Assembly (NCBI GenBank): GCA_965212595.1
Contig: CBDBVE010000004.1
Coordinates: forward strand, 59,282 to 123,281
Source: Poritiphilus sp965212595
Lineage (GTDB): Bacteria; Bacteroidota; Bacteroidia; Flavobacteriales; Flavobacteriaceae
Direction of reading: 5' to 3'
Length of the DNA: 64,000 bases
A program made the position numbers and the translations under genes. Shown here in pieces: positions 33,112-42,417 of the stretch; position 1 is the first letter of the stretch, and each line of letters starts with the position of its first letter. Under the pieces are notes generated by a model. That model made no database searches. It saw only the letters and a list, made by a program, of their open reading frames with translations, and was not told the origin of the DNA.

Positions 33112-34971
33112 TTACAGTTGGTTTTCTTCAATCAAATCAACTTCTACTTTAAGATTTGAAATAATAAATTCCTGGCGGTCAGGGGTGTTCTTTCCCATAT
33201 AGAATCTCAGCAATTCTTCAATAGACATTGCTTTGTCTAGCATCACAGGCTCAAGGCGAATGTCGTCTCCAATAAAGTGCTTGAATTCATCCGGTGAAAT
33301 TTCTCCCAATCCCTTGAATCTGGTTATTTCCGGTTTTCCGGTCAGTTTTGCAAGAGCCGCTTTTCGTTCCTCTTCGCTATAACAATAAATTGTTTCTTTC
33401 TTATTTCTTACCCTAAAAAGCGGGGTTTGCAGAATGTAAAGATGGTTTTCTTTAATCAATTCCGGGAAAAATTGCAGGAAGAAGGTGATTAATAAAAGTC
33501 GTATGTGCATACCATCAACATCGGCATCGGTTGCTATTACTATATTGTTGTAACGCAGGTCTTCCATAGATTCCTCTATGTTCAAAGCCGCCTGGAGAAG
33601 ATTGAATTCCTCGTTTTCATACACAATCTTCTTAGACATCCCATAAGAGTTTAAGGGCTTACCCCTTAAACTAAAAACGGCCTGGGTATTTACATCCCGC
33701 GATTTAGTTATAGATCCGGAAGCCGAATCTCCCTCAGTAATAAAGAGGGTACTATCTAAACGGCGGTCATTTTTCATATCTCCGAGGTGAATCCTGCAGT
33801 CTCTAAGCTTTTTGTTGTGCAGGCTCGCCTTTTTTGCGCGTTCTCGGGCTAGCTTGCGTATACCGGAAAGCTCTTTGCGTTCCTTTTCGGCCTGAATGAT
33901 CTTACGCTGAATTTTCTCAGCCGTTTCAGGATTCTTATGAAGGTAATTATCCAGCTGTGTTCCAACAAAATCATTGATATAGGTCCTTACAGTAGGAAAG
34001 TCGCCTCCCATATCGGTAGAACCAAGCTTGGTTTTTGTCTGGCTCTCGAAGACCGGTTCCATTACCTTAATTGAAATAGCGGAAATAATGGACTTTCTAA
34101 TATCGGAGGCCTCGTAGTTCTTACCGTAAAAATCGCGAACAGTTTTTACAATTGCTTCTCTAAAGGCAGACTGATGTGTACCTCCCTGCGTGGTATGCTG
34201 CCCATTTACAAAGGAATGATACTCCTCGCTATACTGTGTTCTACTATGCGTAATTGCCACCTCAATGTCATTGCCCTTAAGATGAATGATCGGGTAGAGA
34301 ATGTCTTCAACACTGTTATTGTCTTCTAGAAGGTCTCTGAGCCCGTTTTCAGAATGGAACTTGGTTCCATTGAAATCTATGGTCAGCCCAGGATTGAGAT
34401 AAACGTAATTTTTGAGCATGCGCTCTACATACTCATTTCTATACTTGTATTTTTTAAAGATGGATTCATCTGGCGTAAAGGAGACTTTGGTTCCCTTTCT
34501 TTTGGCAGATTCTTCCGGGCCTTCTTCCAAGACCAAATCTCCTTGTTGGAATTCCGCAACTTTCAATTTGTTTTCTCTGGAGCTCTCTACTCTAAAGAAA
34601 GTGGAGAGTGCATTCACCGCCTTAGTTCCTACCCCATTGAGCCCAACCGACTTCTTAAACGCTCTTGTATCGTACTTCCCGCCTGTGTTCATCTTAGAAA
34701 CCACGTCTACCACTTTGCCCAGAGGAATTCCCCTGCCAAAATCACGTACGCTTACAAGTCTGTCTTTAATACGGATCTCAATGGTTTTCCCAGCGCCCAT
34801 CACAAACTCGTCGATACAATTGTCTATCACCTCTTTTAGAAGAATATAAATACCATCATCGGCGGAAGATCCATCTCCGAGCTTCCCGATGTACATTCCG
34901 GGACGCATGCGAATATGCTCCTTCCAGTCGAGCGAGCGAATATTTTCTTCTGTATATTGCGATTTTGCCAT
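33112..34971 (-). CDS. parE: DNA topoisomerase IV subunit B
   Basis: The 619-aa protein has the GHKL ATPase core (EVIDNCIDEFVMGAG, GRGIPLGKVV, GLNGVGTKAVNAL), the transducer region, and the TOPRIM domain with FITEGDSASGS and DADVDGMHIRLLLITFF. Its length fits Bacteroidota ParE. It is transcribed with parC. The start at 34971 (MAKSQYTEENIRSLDWKEHI) is typical for the family. Confidence 0.94.
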   Translation of the reverse strand: MAKSQYTEENIRSLDWKEHIRMRPGMYIGKLGDGSSADDGIYILLKEVIDNCIDEFVMGAGKTIEIRIKDRLVSVRDFGRGIPLGKVVDVVSKMNTGGKYDTRAFKKSVGLNGVGTKAVNALSTFFRVESSRENKLKVAEFQQGDLVLEEGPEESAKRKGTKVSFTPDESIFKKYKYRNEYVERMLKNYVYLNPGLTIDFNGTKFHSENGLRDLLEDNNSVEDILYPIIHLKGNDIEVAITHSRTQYSEEYHSFVNGQHTTQGGTHQSAFREAIVKTVRDFYGKNYEASDIRKSIISAISIKVMEPVFESQTKTKLGSTDMGGDFPTVRTYINDFVGTQLDNYLHKNPETAEKIQRKIIQAEKERKELSGIRKLARERAKKASLHNKKLRDCRIHLGDMKNDRRLDSTLFITEGDSASGSITKSRDVNTQAVFSLRGKPLNSYGMSKKIVYENEEFNLLQAALNIEESMEDLRYNNIVIATDADVDGMHIRLLLITFFLQFFPELIKENHLYILQTPLFRVRNKKETIYCYSEEERKAALAKLTGKPEITRFKGLGEISPDEFKHFIGDDIRLEPVMLDKAMSIEELLRFYMGKNTPDRQEFIISNLKVEVDLIEENQL

Positions 34972-35313
34972 TGTTCAGGGCTTTATCCCCGCTAATATAA
35001 AATTTCAGGGCAGAATTCAAAATGCGCCTTTAGGAAAGTAATTAACAATAAAATGTGCTTATTGTTGATAGTACAGATCCTGGTTGCGGGTTTCAAGTTT
35101 AAGGTTATAGATTCAAACTTAAGGCTTGTTGTTAAAAGATCTTTTGATTTGCAGCTCAATGCCGGGGCTTAAAACCCCGCCCCAAATCAAGATAGCGAAT
35201 TTCCTTGCAATTTTAAAGCAAGCTTCCACTTGTAAGCTGTAAACTTTGCTGTTCTTGTTAAAAGTCTTGAACTTAAACTTGCAATTGAACTTGAATTGAT
35301 CTCACCAGCAATC
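34972..35313. repeat. Intergenic region with two-hairpin repeat, copy 1
   Basis: No gene is seen in these 342 bases. At 35163-35225 lies a repeat that also occurs at 53879-53940. It contains hairpin CGGGG-CTTAAAA-CCCCG and hairpin CTTGC-AATTTTAAA-GCAAG, separated by CAAGATAGCG. The flanks at 35090-35140 and 35265-35300 carry repeated ACTTGAA/TTCAAGT-like words (for example TTGAACTTAAACTTG). Confidence 0.55.
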
Positions 35314-36408
35314 TTATACATTAAATCTAAAATGCATTACGTCCCCATCTTTGACAATGTACTCCTTCCCTTCTACTTTCATCTTACCTGCTTCTTTGAC
35401 TTTTGCTTCACTACCAAAGCTTACATAGTCGTCATAGGCGATTACCTCGGCCCGAATAAACCCTTTCTCGAAATCGGTGTGTATAACCCCTGCGGCTTGG
35501 GGGGCAGTGGCTCCTACTTTAACGGTCCATGCCCTAACTTCTTTAGGGCCAGCGGTAAAATAGGTCTGCAAATTTAAAAGTGAATAGGCTCCTCGTATTA
35601 GCTTAGCGGAACCCGGTTCCTCTAGCCCAAGATCTTCCAAAAACAGTTGTCGTTCTTCAAAGGTTTCTAATTCTGTGATGTCTGCTTCCGTACCTACGGC
35701 CAACACAAGTACCTCGGCATTCTCATTAGATACAGCGTTTCTTACCTTTTCCACATAAGCGTTACCTGAGACCGCTGCGGCTTCATCTACATTACAAACA
35801 TATAGCACCGGTTTTTCGGTTATCAGTTGTAAGGGCTTAACAAAATCTCTATAATCTTCCACGCCCAGAGAAATTGCCCGAACAGAAATACCTTCTTCAA
35901 GTGCAGTTTTTAAACTCATCAAAACCGCCTGTTCTTTCTGGGCCTCCTTATCGCCAGTCTTTGCTGTCCTGGAAACCCTTTCCAGCTTCTTCTCAACGGT
36001 TTCCAGGTCTTTAAGCTGCAATTCCATATCAATGGTCTCTTTATCCCTGATTGGGTCTACAGAGCCATCTACGTGCACCACATTATCATTATCAAAACAT
36101 CGAAGCACATGAAGTATGGCGTCCGTTTCGCGGATATTACCCAAAAATTGATTACCAAGTCCCTCTCCTTTGCTTGCACCTTTAACGAGTCCGGCTATAT
36201 CCACAATTTCCACGGTTGCCGGAATGACTTTTTCTGGTTCTACGAGAGATTCGAGTTTCTCTAGCCGTGGATCCGGAACGTTTACCACCCCAATGTTGGG
36301 TTCAATGGTACAAAATGGGAAATTGGCGCTCTGCGCTTTTGCATTCGACAAACAATTAAATAAGGTGGATTTACCAACGTTTGGCAATCCTACGATTCCT
36401 GCTTTCAT
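35314..36408 (-). CDS. ychF: Redox-regulated ATPase YchF (Obg-like)
   Basis: The 364-aa protein is the universal Obg-family P-loop NTPase YchF/OLA1. The Walker A region is GLPNVGKSTLFNCLSN, switch regions follow, and the specificity motif NVDE (VLYVCNVDEAA) explains its ATP rather than GTP preference. The coiled-coil and C-terminal TGS domain (RAWTVKVGATAPQAAGVIHTDFEKGFIRAE) are intact. It binds ribosomes and affects stress responses. Length is normal. It is divergent from the ureohydrolase gene. Confidence 0.95.
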   Translation of the reverse strand: MKAGIVGLPNVGKSTLFNCLSNAKAQSANFPFCTIEPNIGVVNVPDPRLEKLESLVEPEKVIPATVEIVDIAGLVKGASKGEGLGNQFLGNIRETDAILHVLRCFDNDNVVHVDGSVDPIRDKETIDMELQLKDLETVEKKLERVSRTAKTGDKEAQKEQAVLMSLKTALEEGISVRAISLGVEDYRDFVKPLQLITEKPVLYVCNVDEAAAVSGNAYVEKVRNAVSNENAEVLVLAVGTEADITELETFEERQLFLEDLGLEEPGSAKLIRGAYSLLNLQTYFTAGPKEVRAWTVKVGATAPQAAGVIHTDFEKGFIRAEVIAYDDYVSFGSEAKVKEAGKMKVEGKEYIVKDGDVMHFRFNV

Positions 36409-36463
36409 GTAAAACTAACTAGATAATTGGCGGAAAATCTAAGCCCGCTTTTTTATTCGGCTG

Positions 36464-36471
36464 CAAAGATA
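36464..36471 (-). promoter_or_regulatory. -7 element for ychF
   Basis: Minus-strand TATCTTTG matches the consensus, 55 bases upstream of the ATG at 36408. No clear -33 TTG is seen. Confidence 0.4.
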
Positions 36472-36515
36472 GTTTTTACTTGTATATTTAAGGCATTGAA
36501 AGTGCTATAAAAGCC

Positions 36516-37304
36516 ATGAAAGGAATCGCGCTCCAGGGTATTTTATATGATGAAAAGTCGTCTTACTTGAAAGGCGCGGCTCTGGCACCCCCTCTAATAC
36601 GGCTTGCATACAATAGTCCATCAGCAAATTACTATGCCGAAAACGGATTAGAAATTACACCTGAGATTCTGGAAGATTGTGGGGATTTTGAAATAGAGGA
36701 TTTTTTTGAAATCGCTGAGATTACCAAAACAAATTTGAATAAAGGGCAACCCATACTGAGTCTGGGAGGTGATCATTCTATTACCTACCCCGTTATGCGA
36801 GCCGTGCATGATGTTTATGGCCCCATAGAACTATTGCATCTGGATGCTCATTCTGACCTATATGATAGTTTTGATAGCGACCGCTATTCCCATGCCTGTC
36901 CGTTTGCACGCATTATGGAAGATGGCCTGGTATCTAAACTAACTCAAATTGGCATACGCACCTTAAATGATCATCAAAGAGAGCAGGCGGCAAAATTTGG
37001 AGTTGAGATCATTGAAATGAGGGACTATAACTCCCTAAAATTACCAGAATTCACGAACCCCCTCTATCTGTCGCTCGATTTAGACGCGCTAGATCCGGCC
37101 TTCGCCCCAGGCGTATCACATCTAGAACCTGGCGGCCTGTCAACACGCCAAATAATCGAAATTTTACATCAAATAAAAGGGCCACTGCTTGGGGCCGATA
37201 TCGTGGAATATAATCCAAACAAAGATTTGAGCGAAATAACTGCCATGGTGGCTGCTAAATTGCTTAAGGAAATTGTTTCAAAGATGTTGGAAAATAAAGC
37301 CTAG
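36516..37304 (+). CDS. Ureohydrolase (arginase/agmatinase/formimidoylglutamase family)
   Basis: The 262-aa protein has all manganese-ligand motifs: GGDHSITYP, LHLDAHSDLYD and LSLDLDALDPAFAPGVSHLEPGG. This family hydrolyses guanidino or formimino groups, releasing urea or formamide. In Flavobacteriia this short member is usually annotated agmatinase or arginase; substrate choice cannot be settled from the motifs. It has no his- or arg-gene neighbours. It is convergent with the ferredoxin gene, with stops nine bases apart. Confidence 0.85.
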   Translation: MKGIALQGILYDEKSSYLKGAALAPPLIRLAYNSPSANYYAENGLEITPEILEDCGDFEIEDFFEIAEITKTNLNKGQPILSLGGDHSITYPVMRAVHDVYGPIELLHLDAHSDLYDSFDSDRYSHACPFARIMEDGLVSKLTQIGIRTLNDHQREQAAKFGVEIIEMRDYNSLKLPEFTNPLYLSLDLDALDPAFAPGVSHLEPGGLSTRQIIEILHQIKGPLLGADIVEYNPNKDLSEITAMVAAKLLKEIVSKMLENKA

Positions 37305-37312
37305 TAATTTGC

Positions 37313-37663
37313 TTATTCCGGATGCATGAACCGCTGCTTCCCAAGTAATTCTTCTTCGGTCTCTACCCTATCCTCATCTGGTACACAGCAATCAACCGGG
37401 CAAACCGCGGCACACTGAGGTTCCTCATGAAAGCCCATACATTCCGTACACTTATCTGGAGAAATATAATATAATTCATCACTTATGGGTTCCTGTACCT
37501 CATCCGCATTAACAGCTTTGCCATCGGGCAAGACAACATCACCGCTCAGCGATGTCCCATCGCTATAACGCCATTCATCTGCTCCTTCGTAAATCGCGGT
37601 ATTTGGGCATTCCGGCTCACAAGCCCCGCAATTAATACATTCATCCGTTATAATTATTGCCAT
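37313..37663 (-). CDS. 4Fe-4S dicluster ferredoxin
   Basis: The 116-aa protein has two cluster motifs: CINCGACEPECPNTAI (residues about 9-24) and CTECMGFHEEPQCAAVCPVDCC (about 72-93). The second has an extended loop between its cysteines, as in the Azotobacter-type bacterial ferredoxins. It is a soluble electron carrier. It sits divergently next to the LuxC-type acyl-CoA reductase, and the two share a promoter region, an arrangement common in Flavobacteriia. Confidence 0.93.
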   Translation of the reverse strand: MAIIITDECINCGACEPECPNTAIYEGADEWRYSDGTSLSGDVVLPDGKAVNADEVQEPISDELYYISPDKCTECMGFHEEPQCAAVCPVDCCVPDEDRVETEEELLGKQRFMHPE

Positions 37664-37703
37664 AATTTTCTCTTTCTTTAGCGCCGAATCAGTCCGACCT
37701 CCT

Positions 37704-37721
37704 TATTTTTGCACAAAGTTA
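37704..37721. promoter_or_regulatory. Divergent overlapping promoters, ferredoxin and acyl-CoA reductase
   Basis: On the plus strand TATTTTTG (37704-37711) is a -7 element 38 bases before the ATG at 37750. On the minus strand TAACTTTG (37721-37714) is a -7 element 50 bases before the ferredoxin ATG at 37663. The two are two bases apart, so polymerases would compete. Confidence 0.55.
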
Positions 37722-37749
37722 ATCCCTAATAAAATCCTGTACAAATATA

Positions 37750-38811
37750 ATGGCCGACATGCATGCAAGAATTAAAGCTTTTGTTAAACTCGGAGATTTC
37801 TTGCGCGAATTTTGTGAATACACCAAAGAAAAAAAGCTTGTTTCTGAAACTTGGAAATTAAATTTTGAAGAATTAAGCCAAAAAATCGAGGAAGTAGGCC
37901 ATAAAAATGGTTGGTTTACCAAAGACAACGTTTTGTTTAGTTTGTCGGAATGGGGAGAGGTTTTGACAGAGCAGGGCCTTCAAGAATGGCTTTCCCCGTA
38001 TTCCTTATCTGAAAACAAAGAAAAAACCGTGGCCCTCATCATGGCTGGAAATGTACCTCTGGTAGGTTTTCACGATTTAATCTCTGTGCTTCTTACCGGT
38101 AATAAAGCCCTGGTAAAGCTCTCCTCTAAGGATGCTGGTTTGCTGCCTGTGATTGTCGGGCTACTTGTCGGGATAGAACCCGCTTTTAAGGGAAAAATTT
38201 CCTTTTCGGAAGGTAAACTAGAGAACTTTGATGCCGTCATAGCTACGGGTAGCAACAATACAGCGCGTTACTTTGAGCACTATTTCGGAAAATATCCACA
38301 TATCATCAGAAAAAATAGAAATTCTTTGGCCATCCTAACGGGAAAAGAAAGTGAGAAACAGCTTCAGCTTTTAGGCGAAGACATTTTTAGGTATTACGGC
38401 CTGGGGTGCCGTAGTGTTTCTAAGATCTTTGTTCCTGAAGGCTATAATTTTGATGCCTTTTTCAAAGCGCTGTATCCTTTTAAGGAGATCATCAATGAAC
38501 AAAAATACGCGAACAATTACGATTACAACAAGGCTGTTTATTTAATGAGTGAATTCGCTATCCTTGACAATGGTTTTCTGCTCCTGAAGGAAGATGAAGC
38601 TTATGCGTCGCCTATAGCAACTGTGTTTTATGAGTTTTATAGTTCCAAAGATCAACTTAAAGAAAGGATTGAAACAGATAAGAAACTTTTGCAATGTGTG
38701 GTGTCGGATGAATTTCAGAAAAATGAAGTCCCATTTGGAAAAACGCAACAACCAGGATTGACAGATTATGCCGATGGTATAGACACTGTTGAATTCTTGT
38801 TAAAAACATAA
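37750..38811 (+). CDS. Acyl-CoA reductase, LuxC family
   Basis: The 353-aa protein belongs to PF05893. Visible features are MAGNVPLVGFHDLISVLLTGNKALVKLSSKD (NAD(P)-binding part of an aldehyde-dehydrogenase fold) and YYGLGCRSVSKIF with the catalytic Cys that forms the acyl-enzyme. LuxC proteins reduce acyl groups to aldehydes. No lux genes are present; in Bacteroidota the gene is routinely found next to serC/serA and a ferredoxin, where its physiological role is not established. Start could also be the ATG at 37759. Confidence 0.85.
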   Translation: MADMHARIKAFVKLGDFLREFCEYTKEKKLVSETWKLNFEELSQKIEEVGHKNGWFTKDNVLFSLSEWGEVLTEQGLQEWLSPYSLSENKEKTVALIMAGNVPLVGFHDLISVLLTGNKALVKLSSKDAGLLPVIVGLLVGIEPAFKGKISFSEGKLENFDAVIATGSNNTARYFEHYFGKYPHIIRKNRNSLAILTGKESEKQLQLLGEDIFRYYGLGCRSVSKIFVPEGYNFDAFFKALYPFKEIINEQKYANNYDYNKAVYLMSEFAILDNGFLLLKEDEAYASPIATVFYEFYSSKDQLKERIETDKKLLQCVVSDEFQKNEVPFGKTQQPGLTDYADGIDTVEFLLKT

Positions 38812-38901
38812 CAGAATATTTGCTTTTTGCGAACCGCTTTCTGATCATAATTTATAACCTTTGCCACTTATTTAATGAGAACTGCTATAAACCAAGTACA
38901 A

Positions 38902-39966
38902 ATGAAAAAGCACAATTTTAGCGCAGGACCCTGCATCCTTCCTCAGGAAGTTATGTTGAAAGCCTCAGAATCTGTAATTGAATTAGACGGTATAGGGCTT
39001 TCTCTTATCGAGATATCACATAGAAGCAAGGAGTTTGTAGCTATAATGGAAGAAGCACGAAGCCTGGCCCTAGAACTGTTAGGCCTGGAAGGCAAAGGAT
39101 ATCAGGCTCTTTTTCTACAAGGAGGAGCCAGCACAGAGTTCTTGATGGTTGCTTATAATCTTTTGGAAAATAAATCGGGCTATATCAACACCGGTGCCTG
39201 GAGCGACAAAGCCATCAAAGAGGCTAAGCTTTTCGGAGATGTCATCGAAGTTGCCTCTTCTAAAGACAAGAACTTTAACTATATCCCTAAAGGATATTCC
39301 ATTCCTGATGATCTGGATTACCTGCATTTAACTTCGAACAATACTATTTTCGGGACCCAGATAAAGGAATTCCCGAAAACCAAAGTGCCTCTCGTTTGTG
39401 ATATGAGTTCTGATATCTTTTCACGTCAGCTCGATTTTTCGCAATTCGATCTGATCTACGCGGGGGCTCAAAAAAATATGGGTCCGGCAGGTACCACCCT
39501 AGTCATCGTAAAAGAAGAGCTTCTTGGCAATGTCTCCAGGAAAATCCCTTCTATGCTGGATTACCAGGTTCATATCGGAAAAGACAGCATGTTCAACACC
39601 CCGCCAGTTTTCGCGGTTTACGTATCTCTTCTTACGATGCGATGGTTAAAAGACCTGGGGGGGATTTCCGCTATTGAAGAAATTAATGAGAAAAAGGCAA
39701 ATCTTATTTATTCCGAAATAGACCTTAATCCTATGTTCACCGGATTTTCTAAAAAGGAAGATCGCTCAAATATGAATGCTACCTTCACTTTGGCAGATGA
39801 AAGTTTGAAAGATGCTTTTGACACGATGTGGAAAGAGGCAGGGATTAACGGGCTTAACGGGCATCGTTCGGTAGGCGGTTACAGAGCTTCAATGTACAAT
39901 GCCCTCAGCCTTGAAAGTGTAGGTGTTTTGGTAGATTTGATGAGCGATTTGGAACGAAAAGCTTAA
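38902..39966 (+). CDS. serC: Phosphoserine aminotransferase
   Basis: The start at 38902 (MKKHNFSAGPCILP) matches the family; an ATG 27 bases upstream is less likely. The 354-aa PLP enzyme converts 3-phosphohydroxypyruvate and glutamate to phosphoserine. The PLP lysine lies in IYAGAQKNMGPAGTT, with LTSNNTIFGTQ and GHRSVGGYRASMYNAL as further signatures. serA follows after 133 bases, giving the first two enzymes of serine synthesis together. Confidence 0.95.
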   Translation: MKKHNFSAGPCILPQEVMLKASESVIELDGIGLSLIEISHRSKEFVAIMEEARSLALELLGLEGKGYQALFLQGGASTEFLMVAYNLLENKSGYINTGAWSDKAIKEAKLFGDVIEVASSKDKNFNYIPKGYSIPDDLDYLHLTSNNTIFGTQIKEFPKTKVPLVCDMSSDIFSRQLDFSQFDLIYAGAQKNMGPAGTTLVIVKEELLGNVSRKIPSMLDYQVHIGKDSMFNTPPVFAVYVSLLTMRWLKDLGGISAIEEINEKKANLIYSEIDLNPMFTGFSKKEDRSNMNATFTLADESLKDAFDTMWKEAGINGLNGHRSVGGYRASMYNALSLESVGVLVDLMSDLERKA

Positions 39967-40099
39967 TGGTTTATAGAAAGAAGCTGGCCTGAGTTGAGCT
40001 TTTTCAATTAGCAATTAATAATTAGCAGTAAACAATAGGTAGTAGGCAGTAGGCGTGAGCAATCAAGAATTTAGAATTAGGAATTAATACCAATAAAGA
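39967..40099. repeat. AT-rich degenerate repeat between serC and serA
   Basis: Short words recur here: AATTAGCAATTAATAATTAGCAG, then AGTAGGCAGTAGGC, then CAAGAATTTAGAATTAGGAATTAAT. Related CAAGAATTTAG words occur at 14541 and AAGAATTAGGAATTTT at 18098. They look like a diverged intergenic repeat. No gene is seen. Confidence 0.4.
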
Positions 40100-41050
40100 A
40101 TGAAAATACTTGCCAATGACGGTATTTCGAGTACTGGGGTTGCTGCCCTGGAAAATGCCGGTTTTGAAATTATTACGACCAAGGTGGCGCAGGAGCAGTT
40201 AGAAACTTACATCAATGAGAACGAAATCGCTGGGCTTTTGGTGCGAAGTGCGACACAGGTCAGAAAAGAACTTATTGACCAATGCCCAAGTTTAAAACTC
40301 ATAGGTCGCGGGGGCGTTGGGATGGACAATATTGATGTTGATTATGCACGGGAAAAGGGCCTTCATGTCATCAATACGCCTGCTGCATCTTCAGAATCTG
40401 TTGCCGAGCTGGTTTTTGCTCATTTATTCGGCGGAGTACGCTTCCTTCACGACGCTAATAGAAATATGCCCTTAGAGGGGGACCAAAATTTTAAGAAACT
40501 TAAAAAGGCTTACGGCAGTGGGATAGAGCTGCGAGGGAAAACCCTGGGCGTCATTGGTTTTGGAAGAATAGGTAGGGCTACGGCTAAAATTGCTTTAGGT
40601 GTGGGAATGAAAGTTGTTTATCACGATCCCTTCATTGAAAACACCGAGATTGAAGTGCCTTTTTTCGATGGACAGTCGGTCTCGTTTAAGTTGACAAGCA
40701 AATCTAAAAATGAAGTACTATCTGAAGCTAATTTTGTAAGCCTACACGTTCCGGCTCAAAAAGATTATGTAATTGGCGCTAAAGAATTAAAACAGATGAA
40801 AGATGGGGTGGGAATAGTTAATGCGGCGCGTGGTGGTGTCGTCGATGAAGTTGCTTTAGTAGACGCCCTTGAGAGCGGAAAAGTGGCTTTTGCAGGCCTT
40901 GACGTTTTTGAATCGGAACCTTCACCCGCCATTAAAGTGCTGATGCATCCCAGTATTTCTTTATCTCCTCATATCGGAGCAGCAACTGGAGAAGCACAAG
41001 ACCGTATTGGTGAGGAATTGGCTGCACAAATTATTAAGTTGCTGTCCTGA
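40100..41050 (+). CDS. serA: D-3-phosphoglycerate dehydrogenase (short form)
   Basis: The 316-aa protein is a D-2-hydroxyacid dehydrogenase. NAD binding is seen in LGVIGFGRIGRATAKIA, GRGGVGMDNIDVDYA lies in the substrate-domain edge, and the catalytic Arg, Glu and His are in NAARGGVVDE, AGLDVFESEP and SPHIGAATGEAQ. No ACT regulatory domain is present, so serine feedback by that route is absent. The serC neighbour supports phosphoglycerate as substrate over other 2-hydroxyacids. Confidence 0.9.
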   Translation: MKILANDGISSTGVAALENAGFEIITTKVAQEQLETYINENEIAGLLVRSATQVRKELIDQCPSLKLIGRGGVGMDNIDVDYAREKGLHVINTPAASSESVAELVFAHLFGGVRFLHDANRNMPLEGDQNFKKLKKAYGSGIELRGKTLGVIGFGRIGRATAKIALGVGMKVVYHDPFIENTEIEVPFFDGQSVSFKLTSKSKNEVLSEANFVSLHVPAQKDYVIGAKELKQMKDGVGIVNAARGGVVDEVALVDALESGKVAFAGLDVFESEPSPAIKVLMHPSISLSPHIGAATGEAQDRIGEELAAQIIKLLS

Positions 41051-41130
41051 ACTAATTTTAATGTAAAGTTCTACTTACCTCTTGTGACTTTTTCGTACAT
41101 TCCGGTTCTAATCTATTAAACACTAATGAA

Positions 41131-41775
41131 ATGTCTGGAATTTTAGACTTACTAAGCGGCCCTATGGGCCAACAATTAATTAAAGGCGTTGCGGGCCAAA
41201 CTGGCCAGTCTACGGATAAGACAAGTGGAGTCTTGAGTATGGCCTTACCGGTTTTAATGGGAGCCATGAAAAGAAACGCTTCTACTCCTGAAGGTGCTCA
41301 GGGACTAATGGGAGCACTATCAGGAAAACACGATGGTGGGATACTTGATAATTTAGGTGGCCTTTTTGGAGGCGGTGTAGACCAATCTGTAATGGATGAT
41401 GGAGCAGGAATTTTAGGTCATATACTTGGTGGCAAGCAACCCCAGGTAGAGAACGCCATAAGTCAGAAATCTGGAGTCGACGCGGGCTCTGTAGGCAATA
41501 TTTTAAAAGTTGCAGCACCAATTCTTATGGGGTTTTTAGGAAAGCAAACAAGGCAGCAGAATGTAAGTGACTCAAATGGCCTCGGTGATATGCTCGGTGG
41601 TTTACTGGGTGGTGGTGCCGGCAACGGAACTCAGCAACAATCCTTAATTGAATCCTTCCTTGATTCTGATGGAGACGGAAGTATATTAGACGATGTCGCA
41701 GGTATGGTCCTTGGTGGTGGAGGCAAAAAGAAAGGCGGTCTGGGTGGACTCCTGGGCGGACTTTTTGGTAAATAG
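41131..41775 (+). CDS. DUF937 domain protein, glycine-rich
   Basis: The 214-aa protein starts with the DUF937 pattern MSGILDLLSGPMGQQLIKG and repeats an LPVLMGAM/APILMGFL unit twice. The C-terminal half is rich in G, L and short GGLLGG runs, with one acidic DSDGDGSILDD segment. DUF937 proteins (YidB-like) have no known function; the repeats suggest self-association. It follows serA on the same strand and is closed by a strong terminator. Confidence 0.88.
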   Translation: MSGILDLLSGPMGQQLIKGVAGQTGQSTDKTSGVLSMALPVLMGAMKRNASTPEGAQGLMGALSGKHDGGILDNLGGLFGGGVDQSVMDDGAGILGHILGGKQPQVENAISQKSGVDAGSVGNILKVAAPILMGFLGKQTRQQNVSDSNGLGDMLGGLLGGGAGNGTQQQSLIESFLDSDGDGSILDDVAGMVLGGGGKKKGGLGGLLGGLFGK

Positions 41776-41806
41776 CATCACTCAAACATTAACGTTATTT
41801 AACAAG

Positions 41807-41834
41807 ACCATTTGCCAACGCAAATGGTTTTTTT
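41807..41834 (+). terminator. Terminator after the DUF937 gene
   Basis: ACCATTTGC (41807-41815) and GCAAATGGT (41820-41828) form a perfect nine-base stem with a four-base loop, followed by seven T. Confidence 0.9.
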
Positions 41835-41866
41835 GTATCTTAAAAAGAAAATAAAACTACGAAAAG

Positions 41867-42385
41867 ATGCAAAAGAAGTTTTGGACATTGGGTCTTGCGC
41901 TGGTTTTTCTAGCCAGCGGGCTTTTGTCATGTACTGGATCCAAAAAGACCATAGCGGCAGATAATACAGATAAAACAGAAGACTACTTTGAGGAAAAAGA
42001 CCAGGTAGCCGATTACTTTAGTGAGAAGGAAAAAGAGATCTTCCAGGAAACGGAAAATGATACGGTTGAAATTTCCAGTGATAAAACCGAATATGATATC
42101 ATTATCATAGAACCGGGATTCTACACCTGGTTAAACAGCATTGCGCGTCCTTCAGGTTACTATTCGCAGTCCTTTCTGGAGATCAGGAACGAAATTCTGG
42201 TGTTAAATTGGAATCAAAGAGTTTTGTTCCCGCGCCAGTGGGATCCTAATCTATATATGTTCCAGATCAACTATGATCCTCAAATAGATTATGGCTATGA
42301 TGTGAATTATAAACTCTACAACTATTTCATCTATTTTCAGCGCAGATATAGGCAGCGGTTAGGCCCTTTTGTCCCCAGAATATAA
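41867..42385 (+). CDS. DUF6146 family lipoprotein
   Basis: The lipoprotein signal FLASGLLSCTG precedes an acidic linker and a conserved core IIIEPGFYTWLNSIARPSGYYSQSFLEIRN and YDPQIDYGYDVNYKLYNYFIYFQRRY. This matches the Bacteroidota family DUF6146. The function is unknown. The next gene starts 32 bases after the stop, but it has its own promoter inside the 3' end of this gene. Confidence 0.85.
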   Translation: MQKKFWTLGLALVFLASGLLSCTGSKKTIAADNTDKTEDYFEEKDQVADYFSEKEKEIFQETENDTVEISSDKTEYDIIIIEPGFYTWLNSIARPSGYYSQSFLEIRNEILVLNWNQRVLFPRQWDPNLYMFQINYDPQIDYGYDVNYKLYNYFIYFQRRYRQRLGPFVPRI

Positions 42386-42398
42386 ATGAATATCTTTG
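42369..42398 (+). promoter_or_regulatory. Promoter for DUF6787 gene (TTG-N19-TATCTTTG)
   Basis: TTG at 42369-42371 and TATCTTTG at 42391-42398, spaced by 19 bases, match the Bacteroidota -33/-7 consensus fully. The ATG follows 20 bases after the -7 element. The -33 part lies within the end of the preceding gene. Confidence 0.75.
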
Positions 42399-42417
42399 CG
42401 GCTCTTTATCCGTAACT

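Noticed and set aside
35090..35300. CRISPR-like short repeats of TTGAACTTAAACTTG type
   Set aside because: The words are irregular in spacing and sequence and look like AT-rich low complexity beside the two-hairpin repeat.
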